Shown here piece by piece: positions 54,030 to 62,379 of a stretch of DNA of 64,000 nucleotides; the first letter of the stretch is position 1, and every line of letters starts with the position of its first letter. Origin of the DNA: Azospirillum sp. RU38E (lineage in GTDB: Bacteria; Pseudomonadota; Alphaproteobacteria; Azospirillales; Azospirillaceae); assembly GCF_900188385.1 (NCBI RefSeq), contig NZ_FZOI01000004.1:124001-188000 (forward strand), given 5' to 3'. The translations under genes were made by a program, and so were the position numbers. Below the pieces are notes generated by a model. It did not search any database. It was not told where the DNA came from and saw only the letters and a program-made list of their open reading frames with translations.

Positions 54030-55347
54030 GTTTTGGAGTCGGCGGAAGGTCAGGGGCGGGCACATTCGTCAGCGGGCGGTCTTTGGGGGCCATGTTGCTG
54101 TGCGCACCATCTTCCAGCGGCTCCACCGTCACCTTCGGGATGGGCGGCGGTTTGGTGATCGGCGGCATGGCCACCTTGCCGTTGAGATCATTGGCCTTTT
54201 GCACCTTCTTGCCATTCACGCTGCGGGGTTCCGCTGCCACCAGGGTGCTGGCCCGTGACACCAGATTCGGCAGGGTGGACTCATCCCAATCCGCCCCCAG
54301 GGCACCTAAGCGCAGAATCACCAGCTCCCTCGCCTTGGAGATGTAGAGCCGGCTGCCATCGTCCCCCGCCATGAAAACCGTATCCCCATCGGTAAAGGGG
54401 GCCTTGGCAGCCACCGGTCCCTTCGGATCAAAGGGCCAGCCCAGGCGCAGGCGCCAGCCATCATTGCGGGAATGGCCGTTCGGCCGTAGCATCAGGTCCA
54501 GCCAGGGCTTGGGCACGAGAGTGTCGGCCCCGACCCGCCCATCCTCCAGCAGCAGCAGGCCGGGACGCAGCCAATCGCGAGCGGTCGCCTTCATGCAGCA
54601 TTGCAGATAGGCGGCACCAGTCTTGCTGCCCGCTTCCAGGCTGGCATCCCTGGCCCCCAGCGGCTGCCAAAGCGCGGTGGCGAGGTAGTCCGCCACCGGC
54701 TGGTTGCGCGCACGGGACAGCACCAGACCCAGCAGTTGGGCCTCATAGCTATTAGGGGCGAAGCGGGTGCCCGGCTCAACAGCCAGTTCAGCCGAAAGCG
54801 TCCAGACGGACGCATCATCGCCGGGCGGAGTCGCCGGCGGTGTAAGCCCGCTGCTGCCTTCCAGCAGATGGCGCACGGTAATGCGGCCACGGGCATCACC
54901 GGCCCATTCCGGCAGGTAGCGGCTGATCGGATCATCAATCCCGGCCAGGGTGCCATCCTGCAGGGCAATGCCCGTCAGCAGGGCCAGCAGGCCCGGCAGC
55001 AGACCCGCCGCGTCCAGCCGGTCACCCGGCTGCAGGGCAGGATCATAATATTCCAGCTGCAAGGCCCCCGCCTGCCAGACCAGCAGGGCCTGGCTGTGGC
55101 TGCGGCGGGCAAAATCCGTCAGCGCCTTTACCCCCTCCTCCGACAGGGTCAAGGCATCCGGGTCGGCCACCGGCAGCAGCCCGCCCGGACCGCCCTTCAG
55201 CACCGCCGCCACGATCGGCGGCGGTGGGAGTGGCGGCGGCACCGCCACCACGGGGGCAGATGGCCGTTCCCCGCCCGGCACCAGCCAGAGCGCCGCACCG
55301 ATGGCGGTCAGGACAATGGCGGTGGAGGCAAGGAGGATACGCCGCAT
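54025..55347 (-). CDS. Beta-lactamase-fold protein lacking catalytic motifs
   Basis: 440 residues with an N-terminal membrane anchor or signal (MRRILLASTAIVLTAIGAALWLV) and a Pro-rich spacer. The body follows the serine beta-lactamase/DD-peptidase (class C-like) plan: IALQDGTLAGIDDPISRYLPEWAGDARGRITVRHLLEGSSGL in outline. Where active members read ASVSKSFT, this one reads AAGLLPGLL, so both Ser and Lys of SxxK are gone. Where the Tyr-x-Asn motif should be (FSYSN), it reads FAPNSYEAQLLG, so Tyr is lost. I infer a non-catalytic, membrane-anchored relative, perhaps a peptidoglycan-binding or regulatory protein. A Pro-rich C-terminus follows. Confidence 0.7.
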   Translation of the reverse strand: MRRILLASTAIVLTAIGAALWLVPGGERPSAPVVAVPPPLPPPPIVAAVLKGGPGGLLPVADPDALTLSEEGVKALTDFARRSHSQALLVWQAGALQLEYYDPALQPGDRLDAAGLLPGLLALLTGIALQDGTLAGIDDPISRYLPEWAGDARGRITVRHLLEGSSGLTPPATPPGDDASVWTLSAELAVEPGTRFAPNSYEAQLLGLVLSRARNQPVADYLATALWQPLGARDASLEAGSKTGAAYLQCCMKATARDWLRPGLLLLEDGRVGADTLVPKPWLDLMLRPNGHSRNDGWRLRLGWPFDPKGPVAAKAPFTDGDTVFMAGDDGSRLYISKARELVILRLGALGADWDESTLPNLVSRASTLVAAEPRSVNGKKVQKANDLNGKVAMPPITKPPPIPKVTVEPLEDGAHSNMAPKDRPLTNVPAPDLPPTPKP

Positions 55348-55377
55348 CGGAACCCCGTCGGGTGTGGAAGCGTCAGC

Positions 55378-55800
55378 TTACTGACGGTGGGTGTAGAGCG
55401 GGTATTCCCGCGCATCCACCACTTCCCAGGCGCCGTCGGGCTGGCGGCAGAGGAAACCCGTGGTGTGCTGATACATGTCGTCCAGGATCACCACGGAATG
55501 GAACTCCCGGCAGGGGCGGTTCTGCGCATCATAACCATCGCGCAGCACCTTCACAGCCCCACGCTTGCCGGTCAGCGGATTGGCCCAGCCCACCACCTGA
55601 TCCACCGGTTTGGTGCCCATCTCCCGCAGTGCGCCCTGGACGGCGGCCAGATCGCCGGCATCCATGATGATGCTGGTGGGCTTGGCCGGCGCGGCGGGCG
55701 GAGGCGGGGGCGCCGCCGCCTCCGGCGGGGCGGGTGGGGTTTTGCTGGCACAGCCGGCCACCGCCAGAACGATCAGGAAACCTGCAAGACGCCGCATCAT
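55378..55800 (-). CDS. Lipoprotein with surface-antigen-like C-terminal domain
   Basis: 140 residues from ATG 55800 (the next codon is also ATG). Lipoprotein signal MMRRLAGFLIVLAVAGC with lipobox ending at Cys17, then a Pro/Ala-rich linker (about 22-45). The C-terminal domain has GWANPLTGKRGAVKVLRDGY, PCREFHSVVILDDM and FLCRQPDGAWEVVD. It matches in pattern the end of the glycine-zipper lipoprotein at 18.0-18.5 kb (CREY...CQQPDGSWKIV), but the glycine zipper itself is missing here. Role unknown; likely anchored in the outer membrane. It lies 30 nt before the beta-lactamase-fold gene, same strand, probably one operon. Confidence 0.8.
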   Translation of the reverse strand: MMRRLAGFLIVLAVAGCASKTPPAPPEAAAPPPPPAAPAKPTSIIMDAGDLAAVQGALREMGTKPVDQVVGWANPLTGKRGAVKVLRDGYDAQNRPCREFHSVVILDDMYQHTTGFLCRQPDGAWEVVDAREYPLYTHRQ

Positions 55801-55955
55801 GCCTGCCACTTCGATCCACAAGAATAGGGAGCCGCCTGTTTGCCAACCAGCGCCCGGCAAAGCAAGACTGTTAAACGGGTTGGCCCCCCAATCTATGCGG
55901 CAAATGGTGGCCAAAGCATGACGGCCCCTGTGGATAGAAGCGGGCAGCTTACCGG

Positions 55956-57545
55956 CTAAACCGGGCTACCCAGAACGCGCCGGGGCGCGATGGTGTGCTT
56001 TTTCAGCCGTGCACCTGTGGCGGGATCAACCTCCTCCAGTTCGACCTCATAGCCCCAGAGATCGGCCAGATGTTGCAGCACGGCTTTGGTCGACGCCTCA
56101 TCCAGCAGCACCTGATTCAGCACCCGATGTTCCAGGATCAACCGGCGATCCCCCACCAGATCGACATCGACGATCTGGATATCGGCCTCCGCCCAGGCAA
56201 TGTCATATTGTCGCGCCAGGGCGTGGCGCACGGCGCGATAACCCCGCTCATCATGGATGGCGGCCACCTTCATTTCCGGGTCACGCGCATCATCGGCCAC
56301 ATGGAACAGGCGGAATTTGCGGATCAGCGCCGGGGAGAGATATTGCAGGATGAAGCTTTCATCCCGGTAATTGGCCCAGGCATGGCGCAGCGCCCCCATC
56401 GGATCGCCACGGCCGGCCAGATCGGGGAACCATTCCCGATCCTCCGCCGTGGGGTTGCTGGCGATACGCTCGATATCCTGCATCATGGCGAATCCCAGCG
56501 CATAGGGATTGATACCACCATAGCGCCGGTCATCGAAATCCGGCTGGAACACCACATTGGTGTGGCTGTGCATCGCCTCCATCCAGGCACCATCGGTCAA
56601 TTGCCCACGCTCATGCAGGGTTTGCAGGATGCGGTAATGGCAATAGGTGGCGCAGCCCTCGTTCATCACCTTGGTCTGACGTTGGGGATAGAAATATTGC
56701 GCCACGTGGCGGACAATGCGCAGCAGCTCCCGCTGCCAGCCATCCAGGCGCGGCGCCTTCTTCTCCAGGAAATAGAGGATATTCTCCTCCGGCAGTTCCA
56801 GCATGGCGCGGCGGCGGTCGCGGTCCGACAGTGGGCTGGCCCCGCCGGCTTTACCCGGAACGGTGCGCCAGAGGTCGTTGAAGGTCCGCTCACGGTGCTC
56901 CTCCCGCTCCCGCGCCCGGCGTTCCTCATTGCGCAGGTCGGGCGTGCGGCGGCGGGGATAGCGGTGGACGCCATGGTTCATCAGCGCATGAGCGGCATCC
57001 AGCACCCGCTCCACCGCCACATGCCCAAACCGTTCCTCACACTTGGCAATATATTCCTTGGCAAAGGAGAGATAATCCAGAATGCCGTCGGCATCGGTCC
57101 ATTGCTGGAACAGATAGTTATTCTTGAAGAAATGGTTATGGCCGAAGGCCGCATGGGCAATCACCAGCGTCTGCATCGTCATGGTATTTTCTTCCATGAT
57201 GTAGCTGATGCAGGGGTTGGAATTGATGACGATTTCATAGGCCAGCCCGCGCTGGCCGCTACGATACATCGCCTCGTCACGGGCGAAATGCTTGCCGAAG
57301 GACCAATGCTTGTAGAATAGCGGCATCCCGATGCTGGAATAGGCATCCAGCATCTGTTCAGAGGTAATTACCTCGATCTGGTTGGTATAGGTATCCAGCC
57401 CCAGATCCTGCACCGCCACCTGCTCGATGGCGTCATAGACGCGGCGGACCTTGTCATAATCCCAGTCCGCCCCCTGATAGAGCGGTTCGCCGCCGGCGGC
57501 AGCACCGCCGCCCAGTACATTGCCCAATGATGTGATGATGCTCAT
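55956..57545 (-). CDS. SpoVR family protein
   Basis: 529 residues, normal for SpoVR/YcgB. Motifs: ADWDYDKVRRVYDAIEQVAVQDLGLDTYTNQIEVIT in outline, FGKHFARDEAMYRSGQRGLAYEIVINSNPCISYIMEENTM, HAAFGHNHFFKNNYLF and QTKVMNEGCATYCHYRILQTLHERGQL; the HxxxH- and E-containing segments suggest a metal site. SpoVR affects spore cortex in Bacillus, but in Proteobacteria it is part of a stress-related group with YeaH and PrkA. It overlaps yeaH by 4 nt (ATGA), so it is translationally coupled. Confidence 0.93.
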   Translation of the reverse strand: MSIITSLGNVLGGGAAAGGEPLYQGADWDYDKVRRVYDAIEQVAVQDLGLDTYTNQIEVITSEQMLDAYSSIGMPLFYKHWSFGKHFARDEAMYRSGQRGLAYEIVINSNPCISYIMEENTMTMQTLVIAHAAFGHNHFFKNNYLFQQWTDADGILDYLSFAKEYIAKCEERFGHVAVERVLDAAHALMNHGVHRYPRRRTPDLRNEERRAREREEHRERTFNDLWRTVPGKAGGASPLSDRDRRRAMLELPEENILYFLEKKAPRLDGWQRELLRIVRHVAQYFYPQRQTKVMNEGCATYCHYRILQTLHERGQLTDGAWMEAMHSHTNVVFQPDFDDRRYGGINPYALGFAMMQDIERIASNPTAEDREWFPDLAGRGDPMGALRHAWANYRDESFILQYLSPALIRKFRLFHVADDARDPEMKVAAIHDERGYRAVRHALARQYDIAWAEADIQIVDVDLVGDRRLILEHRVLNQVLLDEASTKAVLQHLADLWGYEVELEEVDPATGARLKKHTIAPRRVLGSPV

Positions 57546-58861
57546 GCGCCGGCCTCCGCCTGTTGCGCCACCCCGTCCTTGGCAAACAGCTCCCGGAAGA
57601 CAGGGTAGATTTCCCGCCGCTGTGTCACCCGGCGCATGGCCAGCACCGGTTCGGCGATGGATTTATAGGTGCGCCAGAGATCGGTTTCCCGCACCCCGCC
57701 GCCATAGGCCAGACCGGGGGACATGCCATCCTGCCCCACCTCGATATAGGCATAATATTGGCAGATCGGCAGGATGATCTCCTTCATCAACTGCGCTGTC
57801 TTGCCATTGTCCGACAGGGCGTTGTCGCCGTCGCTGGCCTGCGCGGCATAGATGTTCCATTCCGATGGCGGGAAGCGCGCCTCCACCACCCGCTGCATCT
57901 CCTCCAGTGCCGTCGACACCACGGTGCCGCCGGTTTCGGGGCTGTAGAAGAAGGTCTCCTCATCCACCTCCTGCGCCTTGTGGGTATGGCGGATGAACAC
58001 CACCTCCACATGCTTGTAACGCCGGGTCAGGAACAGATAGAGCAGCATATAGAAGCGCTTGGCCAAGTCCTTCATATGCTCCGTCATGGAGCCGGAGACA
58101 TCCATCAGGCAGAACATTACCGCCTGGGCAGCCGGGCGCGGGGTGGCATCGAACCGGTTGTAGCGCACATCCACCGGGTCGATATAGGGAATGCGTTGGG
58201 TGCGGCGCAGCAGCAAGGCCAGCTCTTCCCGCGCCTCTTCCAGCCGTACCCGGTCACGGCCCGTGCGCTCCAGATCGTCGATCTCCACGCGCAGGGCCTT
58301 GATCTCATCCCCCGTCGGACGGTTCAGCGCGATGCGGCGGGCCAGCGAATTGCGCATGGTGCGCACAAGGTTGAGATTGGTCGGCGAACCGGAGACGGAA
58401 TAGCCGGCCCGGTGCCAATCCAGGCTGTCGGTCACCGCCAGCTTGCGTTTGGCCAGATCGGGCAGTTCCAGATCTTCCAGGAACAGATCGATGAATTCCT
58501 CCCGGCTCAGCACAAAACGGAATTCATCCTGGCCGTCGCCATCATCGGCCCCCTCATTGCCCTGCCCGCCCCCACCGCCCTGCGGCGGGCGCTTGATCTT
58601 GTCGCCGGACATGAATTCCTTGTTACCGGGCACGACATAATTCCGCGCCCCGCCGCTGGACGAGCGCTGCAGGGTCGGTTCCTTGATACCGTCGGGGGAG
58701 ATGCTGATATCCCCGCCCATATCGATATCCTTGATGCCCCGCTTGGCGGAGGCATCGCGCACGGCCCGCATCACCTGTTCCTTGGCCCGGCGCAGAAAGC
58801 GCTGACGGTTGGCAAGGGATTTGCCGGAAGGGTTCAGACGTCGATCAACAATGGTGAACAA
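57542..58861 (-). CDS. YeaH/YhbH family (DUF444) protein
   Basis: 439 residues. FTIVDRRLNPSGKSLANRQRFLRRAKEQV at the start is the DUF444 signature. A Gly-rich linker lies near 95-110 (QGGGGGQGNEGADDGDGQD). The C-terminal half is von Willebrand A-like with the MIDAS CLMDVSGSM and TGGTVVSTAL, expected to bind a divalent cation. The protein is thought to act with the PrkA kinase as an adaptor or substrate. It lies between prkA (128 nt gap with a hairpin) and spoVR (4 nt overlap). Confidence 0.93.
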   Translation of the reverse strand: MFTIVDRRLNPSGKSLANRQRFLRRAKEQVMRAVRDASAKRGIKDIDMGGDISISPDGIKEPTLQRSSSGGARNYVVPGNKEFMSGDKIKRPPQGGGGGQGNEGADDGDGQDEFRFVLSREEFIDLFLEDLELPDLAKRKLAVTDSLDWHRAGYSVSGSPTNLNLVRTMRNSLARRIALNRPTGDEIKALRVEIDDLERTGRDRVRLEEAREELALLLRRTQRIPYIDPVDVRYNRFDATPRPAAQAVMFCLMDVSGSMTEHMKDLAKRFYMLLYLFLTRRYKHVEVVFIRHTHKAQEVDEETFFYSPETGGTVVSTALEEMQRVVEARFPPSEWNIYAAQASDGDNALSDNGKTAQLMKEIILPICQYYAYIEVGQDGMSPGLAYGGGVRETDLWRTYKSIAEPVLAMRRVTQRREIYPVFRELFAKDGVAQQAEAGA

Positions 58862-58938
58862 GGTTGCACCGTCCTTTCACTGGCGCATCCCGTGCTTCCA
58901 GAAAACCAGAAGCGGCGGGAGCCTTTGCCGTTCCGCAA

Positions 58939-58964
58939 CCGCCGGCCCGGATGGGGACCGGCGG
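58939..58964 (-). terminator. Hairpin between prkA and yeaH
   Basis: CCGCCGG (58939-58945) pairs with CCGGCGG (58958-58964), with inner CCC/GGG pairs. No T run on the minus strand; perhaps a partial terminator or mRNA stabiliser inside the operon. Confidence 0.4.
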
Positions 58965-58989
58965 CGGGGATTTCGCCTGAGGGAACGGT

Positions 58990-60936
58990 TTAGCCAGCCT
59001 GCTTAACCCGCATGTACCACTCGACCAGCCGGCGAACCTGGCGCTCGGTATAACCGCGCGCCATCATCCGGTTGACGAATTCACTGTGCTTCTTCTCCGT
59101 GTCGCTGTCTTTCTTCGACCCGAAGCTGATCACCGGCAGCAGTTCCTCCACCTGACTGAACATGCGCTTCTCAATGACGTCCCGCAACTTCTCATAGCTG
59201 GTCCAAGAAGGATTACGCCCACCATTATTGGCCCGCATACGCAGGGCAAATTTCACCACCTCGTTGCGGAAATCCTTCGGATTGGCGATGCCAGCGGGTT
59301 TCTCGATCTTGGTCAGCTCCTGGTTCAACAGGTCGCGGTTCATCAACTGGCCGGTATCAGGATCCTTGAAATCCTGATCTTCGATCCAGGCATCGGCATA
59401 ATCGACGTAACGGTCAAACAGGTTCTGACCATAGTCGTGATAGCTTTCCAGATAGGCTTTCTGGATTTCATTGCCGATGAACTCGGCATAACGCGGGGCC
59501 AGTTCAGCCTTGATGAACTCGATATATTTTTTCTCCGTCTCGTCGGGGAACTGCTCCCGCTTGATGGATTGTTCCAGGATATACATCAGGTGGACCGGAT
59601 CGGCCCCCACCTCTGTATTGTCATAGTTGAAGGTGCTGGCCAGCACCTTGAAGGCGAAACGGGTGGAAATGCCGTTCATCCCCTCATCCACCCCGGCGGC
59701 GTCCTTATATTCCTGCAGGGTCTTGGCCTTGGGGTCGGTCTCTTTCAGGCTTTCGCCATCATAGACGCGCATCTTGCTGAACAGGTTGGAATTGCCATGG
59801 TCACGCAGGCGTGACAGCACGGTGAAGCGCGCCAGCATTTCCAGCGTTGCCGGCGCGCAAGGGGCCGCCGACAACTCAGATGTCCTGATCAGCTTTTCAT
59901 AAATGCGCTGTTCTTCCGTCACCCGCAGGCAATAAGGCACCTTGATCACGCAGATACGGTCGATAAAGGCCTCATTATTCTTGTTGTTCTTGAAGCTCTG
60001 CCATTCCGCCTCATTGCTGTGGGCCATGATGACGCCCTGGAAGGGCAGCGCACCGATATTCTCCGTGCCGATATAATTGCCTTCCTGCGTCGCCGTCAGC
60101 AGCGGGTGCAGCATCTTGATCGGCGCCTTGAACATCTCGACAAATTCCAGCATCCCCTGATTGGCCCGGTTCAGGCCGCCGGAATAGCTGTAGGCATCGG
60201 GATCGTTCTGGCTGTAAAGCTCCAGCTTGCGGATATCGACCTTGCCGACCAAGCTGCTGATATCCTGGTTGTTTTCATCGCCCGGCTCGGTCTTGGCGAT
60301 GCCGGTCTGGCGCAGGCGGGAGGGGCGCAGCTTCACCACGCGGAAGCGGCGGATATCGCCGTCAAATTCGTCCAGCCGCTTCAAGGCCCAGGGGCTCATC
60401 AGGCCGGTCAGCCGGCGGCGCGGAATGCCGAACCGTTCCTCCAGCACCGTCCCCATCTTGGTCGGGTCGAACAGGCCCAGCGGGCTCTCAAAGACCGGGC
60501 TGATCTGGTCGCCGGCCTTCAATACATAGATCGGCTGTTCCTCCATCAGCGCCTTCAGCCGCTCGGCCAGCGAGGATTTACCGCCACCCACCGGGCCCAG
60601 AAGATAGAGGATCTGCTTGCGTTCCTCCAACCCCTGGGCGGCATGGCGGAAGAAGCCGACGATACGCTCAATCGTCTCCTCCATGCCAAAGAACTCGGTA
60701 AAGGCCGGATAGACTTTGATCGTCCGGTTCATGAAAATGCGGGCCAGCCGCGCATCCTTCGCCGTATCAACCACTTCCGGTTCGCCGATGGCGGCCAGTA
60801 AGCGTTCCGCAGCGCTGGCATAGCGCAGCGGTTCGTCGCGGCAACCCTCCAGGAACTCGGACAGCGACATCTCGATATCGCGACGGCTCTCATAGGTGCT
60901 GGCGTAGCTGGCGAACAGGTCCGTGACCAAGCTCAT
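58990..60936 (-). CDS. PrkA family AAA+ serine kinase/protease
   Basis: 648 residues from ATG 60936, preceded by AAGGAG at good spacing. An AAA+ module has Walker A LLGPVGGGKSSLAERLK (about residue 115) and the segment MLEFVEMFKAPIKMLHPLLTATQEGNYIG; the C-terminal third is the PrkA kinase-like domain (ending VRRLVEWYMRVKQAG). PrkA (YeaG in E. coli) was reported as a Ser kinase and more recently as an AAA+ protease; both possibilities stay open. It heads the operon prkA-yeaH-spoVR, linked to nutrient and stationary-phase stress. Confidence 0.94.
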   Translation of the reverse strand: MSLVTDLFASYASTYESRRDIEMSLSEFLEGCRDEPLRYASAAERLLAAIGEPEVVDTAKDARLARIFMNRTIKVYPAFTEFFGMEETIERIVGFFRHAAQGLEERKQILYLLGPVGGGKSSLAERLKALMEEQPIYVLKAGDQISPVFESPLGLFDPTKMGTVLEERFGIPRRRLTGLMSPWALKRLDEFDGDIRRFRVVKLRPSRLRQTGIAKTEPGDENNQDISSLVGKVDIRKLELYSQNDPDAYSYSGGLNRANQGMLEFVEMFKAPIKMLHPLLTATQEGNYIGTENIGALPFQGVIMAHSNEAEWQSFKNNKNNEAFIDRICVIKVPYCLRVTEEQRIYEKLIRTSELSAAPCAPATLEMLARFTVLSRLRDHGNSNLFSKMRVYDGESLKETDPKAKTLQEYKDAAGVDEGMNGISTRFAFKVLASTFNYDNTEVGADPVHLMYILEQSIKREQFPDETEKKYIEFIKAELAPRYAEFIGNEIQKAYLESYHDYGQNLFDRYVDYADAWIEDQDFKDPDTGQLMNRDLLNQELTKIEKPAGIANPKDFRNEVVKFALRMRANNGGRNPSWTSYEKLRDVIEKRMFSQVEELLPVISFGSKKDSDTEKKHSEFVNRMMARGYTERQVRRLVEWYMRVKQAG

Positions 60937-61915
60937 GAGCACTCTCCTTCATCGGCAACCGGTCCGGCCATCGGGTAAAGGCCGGGTATTGCTGGACCGG
61001 TGGCGGTTCCAACAGGGGGCGAAGCGGGGGCTGGCAGCGGCGGCGCCCGGGCAAACGCGGACGACCCTTATGGCAATTCGTGGAAGGGAATGGATGGCGG
61101 CGTGCCACCCCTTTGTGCCGTCCTTCAAGCCCGCAATCGCCACCCCGGCGGAAATCCGCCGGCCGGGTACGACTGCCCTGGCCCTCTGGAAGCACATCAC
61201 CGCATGTCCCTTCGTCACGCTGTGAAAACTTCTGTACCTGACTCAGATTGTTGACTGCCCTTATCGAGGCAAGGGGCAGCAGGCTTTGCTTAAGGATATT
61301 CCTCAACAACCGGAAAGCAGGCGGCCGAACGCTGGGCCGCCATCACATTTGTTCCCTAACCAAACCATTATCCCGATGCCCATGGTGGCACACCTGCGGA
61401 ATGGTTCAATACTTCCGGCACCGGTTCGATTCCTGCCAAACCCGGCCGGCACGCTGGGCAGCCCCAGACAAAGGGCGGTTCCACCCATGCATGATGAAAG
61501 AATGGCCCCAAGCCGGGCAAAAGGTAAAGGGATGATACCCCATACTGATGATCGCCTTTCGGGAAACCGCTCTTCATCAATCCTTAATAGCCAGCGTTAA
61601 CCAGCCAATTGTTCAAATCAAGGCAAGCCAGGGGATCAGTATCTTCCCGAACCGGGAAAGATAGCGGCGAATCGGCCCGCTGGGCAATCGGTCCACCCTT
61701 GGCCCCCGCGCAGCAGAAAGCGGCCCTGCGTTCTTCGCCGTTGCAACATGCGGACGGAAAGATTGTTCTGTCAGAGAAGGGTGCTTGGCTTCCCGATCAA
61801 CAGCTTCGCTTTCCCGGTTCTTCAATCAGCGGATTTCGCGGGTGCAACGGGAAAGTGGCGGCCATGGGTAGAACCGGCAGCCCTTCGGGTAAGACACGCT
61901 TGTACGGTGGATGGA
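60937..61915. other. Gene-poor region of about 1 kb
   Basis: Between prkA and the small gene at 61916 I see no convincing coding region: the open frames present lack ribosome sites and look like random translations. It includes a hairpin CCGGCGG-AAAT-CCGCCGG (61145-61162) and a T-loop-like sequence at 61423-61433 without the rest of a tRNA. It may hold the prkA promoter, non-coding RNA or decayed genes. Confidence 0.5.
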
Positions 61916-62110
61916 ATGAGCAGCGCGGATTTTGAGAAGAGCTTCGATACGGCCTGCCGCGAGCATGGCCTTGACCCAGCAAACACGAACATGTTCACAC
62001 TGGAATGTGTGCGCCAGGGCCTGGACCCGAAGAAAGCGCGGGCCTTCGACCTGGACAAGAACCCCACCCCGCTGTGGGCCAGCTTCCGCAAGCTGAAGAC
62101 TGCCAGCTGA
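61916..62110 (+). CDS. Small hypothetical protein
   Basis: 64 residues from ATG 61916, preceded by GGTGGATGG. Not recognised. It is soluble and helical: MSSADFEKSFDTACREHGLD, PANTNMFTLECVRQGLDPKK, ARAFDLDKNPTPLWASFRKL. Two cysteines; no signal or membrane segment. Good codon usage and a strong downstream terminator (62157-62186) support a real gene. No operon partner. Confidence 0.6.
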   Translation: MSSADFEKSFDTACREHGLDPANTNMFTLECVRQGLDPKKARAFDLDKNPTPLWASFRKLKTAS

Positions 62111-62156
62111 AGACCGGTTTTCGGGCAAACGTCCTGAAAGGGGCGGTGCTGTTGTG

Positions 62157-62186
62157 AAAGGGTCGCCTGAAAGGGCGGCCCTTTTT
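62157..62186 (+). terminator. Terminator of small hypothetical gene
   Basis: AAAGGGTCGCC (62157-62167) pairs with GGCGGCCCTTT (62174-62184), including one G-T pair, over a 6-nt loop, followed by a T run to 62186. Confidence 0.8.
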
Positions 62187-62190
62187 CACA

Positions 62191-62222
62191 TTTTGGTCTC
62201 TACCAAAAGTATTTTCTATACA
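62191..62222 (+). promoter_or_regulatory. Promoter with operator palindrome for GGDEF-EAL gene
   Basis: A perfect inverted repeat TTTTGGT-CTCT-ACCAAAA (62191-62208) overlaps a -35-like TTGGTC (62193-62198); TATACA (62217-62222) follows after 18 nt as -10. The dyad over the -35 suggests repression by a dimeric regulator. Confidence 0.45.
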
Positions 62223-62379
62223 ACCGGCTATATTTTTGGCGTCATGGTTTTGGTTCATAATCATATTGGCCCTCATACCTCCGCCCTCAACGCATCCGTG
62301 TTCCGGTTGAAACTGCCGGTGCGTTGTCGGGATTGGCGGGGATGTCCCATCATATTGGCAATAATCGGAACCGGTAAGG

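Noticed and set aside
53796-54065. An 89-codon frame on the minus strand across the palindromic element
   Set aside because: No ribosome site, it runs through strong inverted repeats, and its translation has an alanine run typical of chance frames.
61423-61433. GGTTCGATTCC, resembling a tRNA T-loop
   Set aside because: The flanking bases do not form a T stem, and no anticodon or acceptor arm is found upstream; chance match.
61248-61535. A 95-codon frame in the gene-poor region upstream of prkA
   Set aside because: No ribosome site, biased Arg/Trp/Cys composition and no recognisable motif.
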